Shown here: positions 1-8,856 of the stretch, in pieces
How the letters are laid out: each line of letters starts with the position of its first letter
Numbering within the stretch: the first letter of the stretch is position 1
Assembly (NCBI GenBank): GCA_030645915.1
Contig: JAUSNO010000024.1
Location: 124,001 to 188,000 of the forward strand
Direction of reading: 5' to 3'
From: Undibacterium sp.
GTDB taxonomy: Bacteria > Pseudomonadota > Gammaproteobacteria > Burkholderiales > Burkholderiaceae_D
Length of the DNA: 64,000 bases
The notes under the pieces: model-generated
Told to the model about the DNA's origin: nothing
The model's database searches: none
Seen by the model: only the letters and a program-made list of their open reading frames with translations
Translations under genes and position numbers: made by a program

Positions 1-644
1 TTGATAGCTTTAAGCCAAGTGCTGGCACGCATCATGAAAATTCCACTATTCCACAGATGATTGCCCCCGGCGACATAGACCAATGCCGTTTCCAATGCGG
101 GTTTTTCGACAAAGGCAAGCAGTTGTCGGGCAGCCGCAGTTTCAAGCGCGTTACCTACCAGGATGTAGCCATAGCCTATCTCAGGACGATCAGGCACGAT
201 ACCGAAAGTCACCATTGCGCCATCGATAGCGTATGACAAGCCGGCTTGTATGGTGCGATGAAAGGCAGCAAGATCGGCAATAACATGATCAGCAGGCATA
301 ACCAGCAGGATGGGATCCGCATCTTTTTCTTGCGCGGCAAAAGCCGCCAGTGTTAACGCTGGCGCAGTATTGCGGCCAGCTGGCTCTAGCAAAATGGTGG
401 GATTGGCATAACCGACCGCTCGCATTTGCTCGGCCGTAATAAAACGATATTCTTCATTACAAACGACAATAGGAGCTTCAGCCACCTCCAAGTCACCTTG
501 AAATATTCGCATCCTGTTTGCCGTGGCTTGTAACATGGTGTCATCACCAGCCAGGTTATGTAACTGTTTAGGATGCCTCTCGCGCGACAATGGCCACAAG
601 CGTGTGCCGGATCCACCAGATAAAATAACAGGTTGAAGTAACAT
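1..644 (-). CDS. Mannose-1-phosphate guanylyltransferase, N-terminal part (cut by window edge)
   Basis: Reading the complement from an ATG at 644 gives an open frame to the left edge of the window, starting MLLQPVILSGGSGTRLWPLS. The GGSGTRLWPLSR signature binds the nucleotide. It is followed by a KQL motif, LEPAGRNTAPA, a VMPADHV segment, FVEKP and a WNSGIF motif, the standard order in GDP-mannose pyrophosphorylases (mannose-1-phosphate + GTP to GDP-mannose). About 214 residues are visible, so the C-terminal half and any phosphomannose-isomerase cupin domain lie outside the window. A second, complete enzyme of this type is at 32867. Divergent from exonuclease III with about 190 bp between. 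Family call is strong; the exact sugar is inferred. Confidence 0.88.
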   Translation of the reverse strand, partial: MLLQPVILSGGSGTRLWPLSRERHPKQLHNLAGDDTMLQATANRMRIFQGDLEVAEAPIVVCNEEYRFITAEQMRAVGYANPTILLEPAGRNTAPALTLAAFAAQEKDADPILLVMPADHVIADLAAFHRTIQAGLSYAIDGAMVTFGIVPDRPEIGYGYILVGNALETAAARQLLAFVEKPALETALVYVAGGNHLWNSGIFMMRASTWLKAI

Positions 645-834
645 AGCAAGTATTCAAAAATGAGTTGTTAGACAAAATGCTGAAGCGGAGATTTGCAAAA
701 AATTGATTGGTCATAAGGCCAATCAACAAATGGGATCAAAACCGAAGAGTGCCTATTGTACAACACGTGCCAATCTAAAATATTCGCTATCATGATCTAT
801 CCTATTGACCACTTTACCCAAACATAAATAAACC

Positions 835-1608
835 ATGACAAAAATCATCTCCGCCAACTTGAATGGCATACGTTCCGCAGCCAAAAAAGGTTTTTTTGAA
901 TGGATGAATAAAGAAGCAGCCGATTTTGTTTGCGTGCAAGAACTCAAGGCACAGGCACCTGATATGACTCCTGAATTTCTAACACCGGACGGTTATGTCG
1001 GTCATTTTCACTATGCAGAGAAAAAGGGTTACTCGGGTGTTGGAGTATATAGCCGTCAGGAGCCAGATGCCGTTTTTATCGGTTTTGGCAACCCTGAATT
1101 TGATGCTGAAGGGAGGTATGTGCGCTGTGATTTTGGCGATTTGTCGGTGATCTCGGTGTATTGCCCTTCCGGTTCTTCGTCACCAGAAAGGCAAGAAGCC
1201 AAATTTCGCTTTATGGATTTATTCATGCCGCATTTGGCGGCGCTGATTGCCGAAGGGCGTGAACTGGTCATTTGCGGCGACTGGAACATCGCACATAAAG
1301 AAATTGATTTGAAAAATTGGAAGAGTAACCAGAAAAATTCTGGTTTCTTACCAGAAGAACGGGCCTGGATGAGCGCCTTATTTGACGAGCAGGGTTGGGT
1401 CGATGTGTATCGCCGCCTGCATCCGGAAACGACTGGAGATGCTTATACATGGTGGAGTAACCGTGGCCAGGCTTGGGCGAATAATGTGGGTTGGCGGATT
1501 GACTACCACGTCGCGACAGCAGGCATTGCAGCAAAGGCCAAATCAGCAGCGATCTACAAGGCGCAACGTTTTAGCGATCACGCGCCGTTATTGATCGAAT
1601 ACGATTAA
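835..1608 (+). CDS. xthA: Exodeoxyribonuclease III (AP endonuclease)
   Basis: A 257-residue protein of the ExoIII branch of the endonuclease/exonuclease/phosphatase family, the usual length. It cleaves DNA 5' of abasic sites and has 3'-5' exonuclease and 3'-phosphatase activity in base excision repair. Seen in the sequence: NLNGIRSA at residues 8-15, catalytic Glu36 in VQELKAQ, the GDWNIAH block near residue 150 with the catalytic Asp/Asn, and the C-terminal SDHAPL with His249. It is the betaproteobacterial short form, starting with MTKIISANLNG. The gene stands alone and is convergent with the 5'-nucleotidase gene, with a hairpin between them. Confidence 0.95.
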   Translation: MTKIISANLNGIRSAAKKGFFEWMNKEAADFVCVQELKAQAPDMTPEFLTPDGYVGHFHYAEKKGYSGVGVYSRQEPDAVFIGFGNPEFDAEGRYVRCDFGDLSVISVYCPSGSSSPERQEAKFRFMDLFMPHLAALIAEGRELVICGDWNIAHKEIDLKNWKSNQKNSGFLPEERAWMSALFDEQGWVDVYRRLHPETTGDAYTWWSNRGQAWANNVGWRIDYHVATAGIAAKAKSAAIYKAQRFSDHAPLLIEYD

Positions 1609-1611
1609 GAT

Positions 1612-1657
1612 AATGTGTGTTGATATACTCCACTCCAGTATATTTTTAACACACATT
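1612..1657. terminator. Two-part hairpin between convergent genes
   Basis: The arms AATGTGTGTT (1612-1621) and AACACACATT (1648-1657) are perfect complements. An inner ATATACT (1623-1629) pairs with AGTATAT (1637-1643), so the whole region folds into one bulged hairpin with a 7-nt loop. It lies 4 bases after the xthA stop and before the end of the nucleotidase gene on the other strand. A short GGGGA/TCCCC hairpin follows at 1696-1710. The position fits a bidirectional terminator, although the uridine tract is imperfect. Confidence 0.6.
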
Positions 1658-1726
1658 AAATACAAGCGATTTTGGTAAATTTTTTATTGTAAATGGGGGA
1701 GTATATCCCCACTACCATGCCATATT

Positions 1727-3439
1727 TTAATCAAGCCGACGCACGCGGTCTTTTTTTACATCTGACAATGCCGTACCCGGTTCACGCAAATAGGCTTCCA
1801 GTGCAGTCAAATCCTTGCCGATAATTTGACGTTCGGTGCCTTTTTTAAATACCGTAAAACCATCGCCGCCATCTGCCAGAAAATTGTTGACGATCACTTT
1901 GTACACCTTTGCCGGGTCGACTGGCTGACCATGAAGACTTAACTGTTGCACCCGCCGATCAACTTTTTCAGCAGGATTCCAGCGGTAGCTCAATCCCTGC
2001 GAAACGAATAGTTTTTTCGGATCGCTCACAGTGCGCCCCTGCCACTGCTGCTCCAGCACCTGCAATAGCTGCGCGCCACTCAGTGTCATTCGGACTAAAC
2101 TATTGCCAAACGGCTGTACTGCATAAAGATCACCATAAGTGACCAGTATGTTTTGACTGACCTTTCCGGTAGGCAGATCATTGCGAATGCTTCCAGAATT
2201 AATGAAGGAAACATCCGCATCACCTACCGTGCGTGCAAAACTCAGTTGGGCATCGGCGATGACGTTGCCCAGGCTACTATCAAAACCACCTACATCACTG
2301 TTACGTGTCAATTGACCAGCGATTGTTGCTATCGGCCGATTGCGCACGATGTTAGTCAGATCCGCCACCTGCGCCACCAGTTGTTGCGCGACCGGGTCTG
2401 CGACCAATTTGCGTTGCTCAACCAAATAATTGGTCGCCACTGCATTGATGACCTGATTGCTGCCACGATCAATGGTTAAGGTTGTTTCGGTGAGATACGC
2501 GCCATAACTACGGGCCTGCACCACCAAACGCCCGTCAATCTTGCAGGTGTAGCCCTGATGGGTATGGCCTGAGACCACCAGGCTAATGGCCTTATCGAGC
2601 TTTTTGACGATATCAATAATCGGGCCTTGCAAGCCTTCGCACTTATAAGTAGGGTCATTAGCTGCCCCTTTGTAATAAGCGCCTTCATGAATCAATACAA
2701 CAATGGCCGCGACGCCCTGCTGCTGGATTTCTGGCACATAACGGTTGATCGCCGTTGCCTCGTCTTCAAAACGTAATTGCTTGACGCCATCCCCGGCGAC
2801 AAGGTTCGGGGTATCTGCGGTTACCGCGCCAATGAAGGCCACCTTGACGTCGCCGACCTGGCGTATCACGTAAGGCTTCAACCACGGCTGGCTGTCATTC
2901 AAATTGTCCGAACGACTCAACACGTTGGCGGCGATGTAATCATATTGGGCGCCACGAAAACCGGGGAAAGCGCAGCCTTGCTCCGGGCACTCCCCTTTTA
3001 TCTTGCTCTTTAAAGCTGCCCCACCATTGTCAAACTCGTGATTACCAACCGAAGTCACGGAAAGTCCCAACTGGTTGAGCGCCTCGAAAACCGGTTCATC
3101 CCGCAGTATCGCTGCACCAATCGGCGATGCTCCGATCAAGTCACCCGCCCCCACCAAAATACTTGCGGGTGCCAGCAAGCGACGCTGTTTTAATACCGTG
3201 GCCAAATAGGCGTAGCCTCCGCTCGGGGTAAGCGTTGCATCAGCAGGATGGGCATGACCATGATCATCAGCTGGTGCCATATAGGGCACTGGCTTGTCAG
3301 CTTGCAGGTTACCGTGAAAATCATTGATGCTGAAAATGGTGATATCGGCCGTAGCAGGCTTTTTTGCCAGCTCCGAGGTTCCGCATGCGGCCAATAGCGA
3401 CAATAAAATAACGCCAGGAAGAAATTTAAATTTGTACAT
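1727..3439 (-). CDS. 5'-nucleotidase / 2',3'-cyclic phosphodiesterase family lipoprotein
   Basis: A predicted 570-residue outer- or inner-membrane-anchored lipoprotein of the UshA/CpdB-like metallophosphatase family, which releases phosphate from nucleotides in the periplasm. The start is set at the ATG at 3439, because MYKFKFLPGVILLSLLAAC then forms a proper signal peptide with lipobox LAAC; the open frame continues 32 codons further upstream without one. Metal-ligand motifs are in order: SINDFHGNL, GAGDLIGA, GNHEFDNG, VLIHEG and SGHTHQGY. The C-terminal 5'-nucleotidase domain has NSGSIRND, YGDLYAVQPFGN and NNFLADGGDGF. It follows the TonB-dependent receptor gene on the same strand after 134 bp, suggesting a shared role in nucleotide or phosphate scavenging (inference). 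Confidence 0.9.
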   Translation of the reverse strand: MYKFKFLPGVILLSLLAACGTSELAKKPATADITIFSINDFHGNLQADKPVPYMAPADDHGHAHPADATLTPSGGYAYLATVLKQRRLLAPASILVGAGDLIGASPIGAAILRDEPVFEALNQLGLSVTSVGNHEFDNGGAALKSKIKGECPEQGCAFPGFRGAQYDYIAANVLSRSDNLNDSQPWLKPYVIRQVGDVKVAFIGAVTADTPNLVAGDGVKQLRFEDEATAINRYVPEIQQQGVAAIVVLIHEGAYYKGAANDPTYKCEGLQGPIIDIVKKLDKAISLVVSGHTHQGYTCKIDGRLVVQARSYGAYLTETTLTIDRGSNQVINAVATNYLVEQRKLVADPVAQQLVAQVADLTNIVRNRPIATIAGQLTRNSDVGGFDSSLGNVIADAQLSFARTVGDADVSFINSGSIRNDLPTGKVSQNILVTYGDLYAVQPFGNSLVRMTLSGAQLLQVLEQQWQGRTVSDPKKLFVSQGLSYRWNPAEKVDRRVQQLSLHGQPVDPAKVYKVIVNNFLADGGDGFTVFKKGTERQIIGKDLTALEAYLREPGTALSDVKKDRVRRLD

Positions 3440-3573
3440 AGAATTATTTTCACCAAATCCAAATAAAAAGTCTGCAACATCGACTAGCGTTGTTGCAGAC
3501 CTGAAAATGCGCTTGGTGCCGCTATGATCATTCAATTTTCATAGCAACACCGATTTTATCAACATGCCATCAA

Positions 3574-5925
3574 TCAGAAATCTACAGACAAAGTGACGGA
3601 AGCAAGGCGAGGCGCGCCCATGTAATAGAAAACACCACTAGCCGCACTCACCTTGGATTGTGAGTTGGAGTTGCGATATTCCTGATTAAACAGGTTGCTG
3701 ATACTCAGACGCAAAGTCGGCTTTTTAAACCAGCTAGTGTTGGCAAATTGATAGCCTGCATCAAAGCCAACCAAGGTGTAGTCAGGAATCTCTTCATCAT
3801 TCACCATCGTTGCTTGTTGAGTTCCAGTGTATTTGGCTTTCAATCGCGCATACCAAACTGCTGTTTCATACTGAGCACTCAGACCAGCTTTCCACTCTGG
3901 AGTCAACGGAACTTGCTTGCCTGCTGTAGGCTGAGTCACCGTTTTGCTTACGACGAGGTTATCTTTAATCTCGCTTTTTGCGTAACCCAACGATCCATAA
4001 AAGGACCAACCATTGACTGGAGTGTTACCCAATTCCAATTCAAAACCCTGAGTCTTTACTTTACCTACGTTGTTCAGGTTACTCGTATTAGAAACAGGAT
4101 CGTATGCAGTTGCCTGACGATCACGGAAATCCACCAAGTACGCAGTTGCTTGCGCGGTCAGTTTGTCACTCTGCAAGCGGTAACCCAAATCGAGGTTATA
4201 AGCAGTTTCTGCTTTTACATCGATAGGCAATACTGCTACGCCGTTCACCAGTGGCAATCTTTCATAGACAAAATTTGGTGGCGCTTTCATGTTCTTTGCC
4301 AGACTGGCGAAAACTTGATTGTTATTGTCAATCTGATAGCGAGCACCCAATTGTGGCAGCAACTCAGAGTAGGATTTTTCGATGTTATAGCCAATTGGGG
4401 CGGCTTCACTGGCATAACTTGTGAAATCACGCTTCATTGTTGGCGCACGAACACCAAAGTTAATGCTCAACTTATCGTCCATCAAACTGATCGTATCTTG
4501 CGCAAAGAATTGATACCCAGTACTGATCGTTTTCTGATCGCGCGATTGGTATGGCGTGCCATCAGGACGGTTAATCCGGCCGTCTTTAAGCCAGATGTCA
4601 GCAGCGTTACCGCTATTATCAACAGAGACCATCGTGCCGAACTGTTCGTGACTAGCGCGCTCGAACCAGAATCCTGCCAACAATTGGTGATTATTGAGTG
4701 TGTGCGTCACTGAAGCAGTAACACCCGGACGGTTAGTGCGGGTAACACTACTGTTGGCAACGATGACTTTGTCTAAGGTATCGCCATCACCATTCAAATC
4801 AACGCCCGCAGTATTTTTGCCAGTTACCTTGTTCAGGAACGCACTCTCAGTTTGCAACTTTTGCTGATTACCACCTGTGCCATAACCATACCAGTAGTAA
4901 GGAATCACTTTAATATCGGTATTTTCACCAATGCGCATTTTTCCGGTGACCGAGGCAATCACGTTTTCAAACGGATTTTTTGTCAGCTGGTAATAAGCAT
5001 CACCGAACGCTGAATTGACATCGCTGCCAGCCTTGCCTGGAGTAGGCGCGACGTGTCCGACAAACTTAGTCGCATAATCATAGTAATAGCCATTTTTCTT
5101 CAGATCGGCCAAGTTAAAGCTACTGATATTCTGGTTGATCGCACGGTTATACAGGACAGTTCCGCTAATCGAATTAAAACGGTCAAAATCTGTACGGAAA
5201 CCAAAATCTACGTGGTCACGCTTGGCACCACCTTCACCCTTCCATTTATCCGCTTGCGCATGAGATCCTGAAATGAACAGACGTGAACGACCATCTGAGA
5301 GCATGCCGGTGTCGTAACGAACATAGGTTTTAGATAAATTCAAACCACCGACAGTTTGTCGGATGCGTGTACGTTGCTCTTTGGATGGGTCGCAGGTAGT
5401 GATACCGAAATTGCCACCAGTTGCACCAACTTGCGGTGAATCAACGTCAGTTGATCCTTGAGTGACGAATTGAGTACAAGTGTTTTCCTGATCGACAAAC
5501 TCTTGAGGATACACTGCAAAGTTACCGGAATCATTCACTGGTACGCCATTAATAGTCGCACCAATCTGGTCACTATTAAAACCGCGTAATGTTAAACCGC
5601 CACCAAACAGGCCTGTCGCATCATGATTAAAACTATTAACCGCAGGCAAAAGTTCCAAAGCTTCATAAGCGTTACCTGTAGGTCGTTGCTTGGCTAACTC
5701 TTCAGCAGTAACCGTACTACGTGCTTTAGGTGCGTTTTCTTGCACCATCAAGCCCATACCGACTTTTTTACCGGTGATGGTTACTTGGGCTGAACTGACA
5801 GGCTCGGTTGATTCAGTCGTTTGCGCATAAGCAGACGAGACGCTAAGACAAGTCAGTTGGCAAGCGACAGCAAGCATCGACAAACGCGATGGAAATGCTG
5901 TTGATGACTTTCGTGATTGATTCAT
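3574..5925 (-). CDS. TonB-dependent outer-membrane receptor
   Basis: 783 residues, a normal length for a TonB-dependent transporter. A signal peptide covers about residues 1-35 (AYAQ at the cut). The plug domain starts near residue 50 and contains RPTGNAYEALELLPAVN and LRGFNSDQIGATINGVPVND. A 22-strand barrel follows, ending in a typical aromatic terminus (LASVTLSVDF). No iron-siderophore feature is obvious. The downstream neighbour is a lipoprotein 5'-nucleotidase, and two LacI/PurR-type operator cores lie upstream, so a carbohydrate, nucleoside or nucleotide substrate is plausible, but the substrate cannot be read from sequence. A 321-codon open frame on the opposite strand is a shadow. Confidence 0.9.
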   Translation of the reverse strand: MNQSRKSSTAFPSRLSMLAVACQLTCLSVSSAYAQTTESTEPVSSAQVTITGKKVGMGLMVQENAPKARSTVTAEELAKQRPTGNAYEALELLPAVNSFNHDATGLFGGGLTLRGFNSDQIGATINGVPVNDSGNFAVYPQEFVDQENTCTQFVTQGSTDVDSPQVGATGGNFGITTCDPSKEQRTRIRQTVGGLNLSKTYVRYDTGMLSDGRSRLFISGSHAQADKWKGEGGAKRDHVDFGFRTDFDRFNSISGTVLYNRAINQNISSFNLADLKKNGYYYDYATKFVGHVAPTPGKAGSDVNSAFGDAYYQLTKNPFENVIASVTGKMRIGENTDIKVIPYYWYGYGTGGNQQKLQTESAFLNKVTGKNTAGVDLNGDGDTLDKVIVANSSVTRTNRPGVTASVTHTLNNHQLLAGFWFERASHEQFGTMVSVDNSGNAADIWLKDGRINRPDGTPYQSRDQKTISTGYQFFAQDTISLMDDKLSINFGVRAPTMKRDFTSYASEAAPIGYNIEKSYSELLPQLGARYQIDNNNQVFASLAKNMKAPPNFVYERLPLVNGVAVLPIDVKAETAYNLDLGYRLQSDKLTAQATAYLVDFRDRQATAYDPVSNTSNLNNVGKVKTQGFELELGNTPVNGWSFYGSLGYAKSEIKDNLVVSKTVTQPTAGKQVPLTPEWKAGLSAQYETAVWYARLKAKYTGTQQATMVNDEEIPDYTLVGFDAGYQFANTSWFKKPTLRLSISNLFNQEYRNSNSQSKVSAASGVFYYMGAPRLASVTLSVDF

Positions 5926-6163
5926 TTACTGCTCCCGGATTTAATGATTTTTAAAATAAATATAGAAATAACAAAACTAGAAAACAACTTATAGACTACT
6001 TAGCAACTTAATCAGGCATTCATCTCGAATGAACGTATCAACAGAATCTCCCACGACTTTTAAAGCGTCCCTACTTTCTTAATTTTAAATCGTTGTTTCA
6101 TCACAACAAAAAGAGAGCGGAGAACTTCGTTTTATTCGTTTTTTATCAAAAACAGTCTTTTGC

Positions 6164-6175
6164 GCAAACGATTGC
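6164..6175. promoter_or_regulatory. LacI/PurR-type operator core, copy 1
   Basis: The 12-mer GCAAACGATTGC fits the GCAAnCGnTTnC core shared by PurR and many LacI-family operators and is an imperfect palindrome. It sits about 240 bp upstream of the TonB-receptor start. The identical 12-mer recurs 43 bp further away, about four helical turns, as expected for cooperative binding. Operator identity is inferred from the family consensus; no LacI-type regulator gene is in the window. Confidence 0.6.
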
Positions 6176-6206
6176 TCTTTGCATTTTTCAATTTTTTTTA
6201 TCTGAC

Positions 6207-6218
6207 GCAAACGATTGC
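6207..6218. promoter_or_regulatory. LacI/PurR-type operator core, copy 2
   Basis: Second exact copy of GCAAACGATTGC, here in the context ACGCAAACGATTGCTA. This matches the 16-position PurR consensus ANGCAANCGNTTNCNT at every fixed position but the last. Same orientation as copy 1. Confidence 0.6.
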
Positions 6219-6523
6219 TATTGCCGACTAAAAAAATAGACTATCCCAGAGAATTGCCTATGATCGCTTGCGCATTTCAGAAAAATTACGTCAACAACGA
6301 GTGTCAATTTGCGCAGTAGTGTTTCTAAATGTAAAAATAGTCTAGCACAGATAAGTTTGAACTTGCACAGTGTGGCCTTCAATTATGAAGGCATGATGAC
6401 ATGTGGAATATTGTGCGGTAAAGACCGTCATAACAACAGATCTGTGCACGCTGGATCGCTTAAACAGTTTGCGATCATTATGACAAATTAATGACAAGAA
6501 AATCGATCCGGCGTCAGTTTTTT

Positions 6524-7435
6524 CTAACGAGGCTGCTCATTTGCTGAATACGCTACGGGACTTATCCCCTTCACGTTGGTCTGATACGCCAGCAAATCAT
6601 TGAGTTTGACTCCCTTGGCATAGGCATACAGTGGCATGACCTCGGGCAGACGCCGCCTGATTTCTGCGATACGGTCACTGCCAGCAGGATGAGTGGAAAG
6701 CCATTTTGGCGGTGCGCCTTTGCTCGCCATGCCCATTTTTTGCCATAGGGCGATGCCTGCACGTGGATCGTAGCCGGCACGTGCCGCGATATCTAAGCCG
6801 ACTACGTCAGCCTCAGTTTCATCGCTGCGTGAAAAACTGAGCATGCCGACTTTCGCCACACCGCCCCCGACCGCACCCGCCAAAGCAGGATCGTAGCCCT
6901 TAAGGCCGGCAAAGATCTCCAAAGCCTTCACCCCTAAATTGGCGGCCATCGTTTTACCGGCCCGCTCCGCACCATGTTCGCGCAGCGCATGCGCGATCTC
7001 GTGGCCCATGATCATTGCCACTTCGTCATCGGTAAGTTTTAAGGTGTCCAGGATTCCGGTATAAAAAGCGATCTTTCCTCCCGGCATGCAGTAGGCATTG
7101 ATCTGCTTGGAACCCAATAGATTCACTTCCCACTTCCATTGCGATGCGCGGTCGTTCCAGCGCAGGGCGAAAGGGATTAATTTTGCGGCGATGGCACGCA
7201 GACGAATCACCTGCGGGTGATTGTCCGGCGCAAGCGCGTGCTTCTGTTTGGCGTCCTGGATAGTTTGTACGTACTGCTGAGCGGCCTGGCCTTCCAAGCT
7301 GCCGCCAAATTTGCGAAATACCGACATCTCGCCGACTTTGACGCCATCTTGCGGCGCAGTGCCTTGCGCCGAGACGGCATGATTAAAAATACATAAACCA
7401 CAAAACGTCAGCGGTATGAGGATTAATTTATTCAT
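6524..7435 (-). CDS. M48-family periplasmic metallopeptidase
   Basis: 303 residues with an N-terminal signal peptide (MNKLILIPLTFCGLCIFNHA, cut near VSAQ). The zinc motif HEIAH is at 145-149 and the third ligand is Glu206 in the ETEAD segment. The family motifs NAYCMPGG, YTGIL and STHPAGSDRI are also present. These are hallmarks of the LoiP/BepA-type M48 peptidases that handle misfolded outer-membrane proteins. It lacks the tetratricopeptide tail of BepA, so it is closer to LoiP/YcaL in architecture. It is separated from ampG by a gap that contains a dispersed repeat. Confidence 0.92.
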   Translation of the reverse strand: MNKLILIPLTFCGLCIFNHAVSAQGTAPQDGVKVGEMSVFRKFGGSLEGQAAQQYVQTIQDAKQKHALAPDNHPQVIRLRAIAAKLIPFALRWNDRASQWKWEVNLLGSKQINAYCMPGGKIAFYTGILDTLKLTDDEVAMIMGHEIAHALREHGAERAGKTMAANLGVKALEIFAGLKGYDPALAGAVGGGVAKVGMLSFSRSDETEADVVGLDIAARAGYDPRAGIALWQKMGMASKGAPPKWLSTHPAGSDRIAEIRRRLPEVMPLYAYAKGVKLNDLLAYQTNVKGISPVAYSANEQPR

Positions 7436-7516
7436 CGTGTGTCCAGAAGTCGAAGCATGCTATGGCCACTCAACATGGTAGCGTTTGGGTCGATATAAAG
7501 ATGCAAGGCAATATTA

Positions 7517-7580
7517 AACCGAGATTTTCCATTAGGCGCACCAAAGGTGCTATTTGAGCACTGAGGGCGCATTCTCGGTT
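7517..7580. repeat. Dispersed palindromic repeat family A, half-copy
   Basis: 64 bp bounded by inverted ends (aaccgaga ... tctcggtt). Internally it has the hairpin GCACC-AAA-GGTGC. It matches closely the left arm of the larger palindrome at 31274-31453, including TTTTCCATTAGGCGCACC and a GGCGCATT segment, while the loop bases differ. It overlaps the last two bases of the first stop-codon triplet of ampG, so it may act as the ampG transcript end. Confidence 0.75.
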
Positions 7581-8856
7581 AAACCGGTTTTTTTTCATTC
7601 CAGGGTGCGACTTTAAACAACAGCAACAGACCGGGTATCGCTAAAACAAAGCAAATCAGGAAGAAGTTGAACCAGCCGGTCTCCGCCACGATGAAGCCGA
7701 TCAGCGAGGTAGTGAAGGTGCGCGGCACTGCCGCCAGGCTGGTGAACAGGGCAAACTGGGTGGCGGTATAGCGCGGATCTGTGGTCCTGGCGATGTAGGC
7801 AACGAAAGCGGAAGTGCCTAAGCCTACGCCAAATGCTTCCGACGCCAATACCACGCCCAACAAAACCAAATCAGGCCCAGCGTATGCCAGGAGGGCAAAA
7901 CCCAGGATACTCAGTGCTTGCGCTACGCCAAAAATCCATAATGCGCGATTGATACCGAGTTTAATCATCCAGATGCCGCCGACGATGCCGCCAGCGATAC
8001 TGCCCCAGAACAAAGTAAGTTTGGCGACCGCGCCAATCTGTGTGAGCTGAAACCCCAGGTCGAGAAAGAACTTGGTTGCCAGCGTAGCGGCCATGCTGTC
8101 GCCCAGGCGATACAGGAAAATAAAGCAGAGTATCCAGAAAGCATTGACCCAGCCATCGCGCGTAACAAACTCGCGAAACGGCAGAATGACGGCCTCTTCG
8201 ATGGTCTTGGGCGGCTCGCCATAGGTCTGAGGCTCCTTGACCAGTAAGGTACAGATCAGCCCGGGCAAGATAAAAGCGGCAGTGATCCAGAATACCCACT
8301 GCCAGGAAATCACATCTGCCAGAATCAACGAAAGGGCGCCAGGGACCAGTCCTGCAATTTTATAGGCGTTGACCTTGACCGCAGCCCCCAGTCCCTGCTC
8401 GTTATCGGACAAAATTTCACGCGTGTAGGCGTCGATCACGATGTCCTGGCTGGCGGACAAGAAGGCAACCAAAATCGCGCAACCAACGATCAGCGACAGC
8501 TGAGTGAGTGGGTTCAACATCCCCATCGATCCGATGGCAAAAAACAAGCCGGTCTGCGTCAATGCCATCCATCCGCGCCGACGCCCCAGTTTGCCGACGC
8601 TAAACCTGTCCATCAAGGGCGACCAGAGGAATTTCCACGGATAGGGGAACATCACCAAGGTAAATAGACCGATCGCCTTGATATCCAGACCCGCCTTGGA
8701 CAGCCATGCCTGCACCAGATTGATCAAAATAAATAAAGGCAAGCCCGAGCTAAACCCTAAAAACACCAAGGTCAGCATGCGAGGGTTCAGATACAGCCGC
8801 CAGTTTGAAGGCTCTGGTTTGGCGGTCACATTATTGCTGTCATGAGAATTGCTCAT
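7579..8856 (-). CDS. ampG: AmpG-family muropeptide permease
   Basis: A 425-residue major-facilitator protein. The conserved block GFSSGLPLFILINLVQAWLS and the MFPYPWKFLWSPLMDRF segment are diagnostic of AmpG, which imports GlcNAc-anhydroMurNAc peptides for cell-wall recycling and controls AmpC-type beta-lactamase induction. About 12 hydrophobic segments can be seen, with a soluble N-terminal tail of about 20 residues. The start overlaps the end of metW by 4 bases, so the two are probably cotranscribed. Confidence 0.92.
   Translation of the reverse strand: MSNSHDSNNVTAKPEPSNWRLYLNPRMLTLVFLGFSSGLPLFILINLVQAWLSKAGLDIKAIGLFTLVMFPYPWKFLWSPLMDRFSVGKLGRRRGWMALTQTGLFFAIGSMGMLNPLTQLSLIVGCAILVAFLSASQDIVIDAYTREILSDNEQGLGAAVKVNAYKIAGLVPGALSLILADVISWQWVFWITAAFILPGLICTLLVKEPQTYGEPPKTIEEAVILPFREFVTRDGWVNAFWILCFIFLYRLGDSMAATLATKFFLDLGFQLTQIGAVAKLTLFWGSIAGGIVGGIWMIKLGINRALWIFGVAQALSILGFALLAYAGPDLVLLGVVLASEAFGVGLGTSAFVAYIARTTDPRYTATQFALFTSLAAVPRTFTTSLIGFIVAETGWFNFFLICFVLAIPGLLLLFKVAPWNEKKPV

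Larger units (their letters stand above)
5926..6523. other. AT-rich regulatory intergenic region upstream of the TonB receptor
   Basis: About 600 bp with no convincing gene. It contains two copies of GCAAACGATTGC (annotated separately) and several A/T runs. A 60-codon open frame at 6309-6491 on the plus strand starts with TTG, has no ribosome-binding site and resembles no known protein, so it is not called. Confidence 0.7.

Noticed and set aside
3748-4713. A 321-codon open frame antisense to the TonB-dependent receptor
   Set aside because: It lies wholly within a clear receptor gene on the other strand, shows no protein family pattern and has no ribosome-binding site.
6309-6491. Small plus-strand frame between the TonB receptor and M48 genes
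   Set aside because: TTG start, no ribosome-binding site, no recognisable product.
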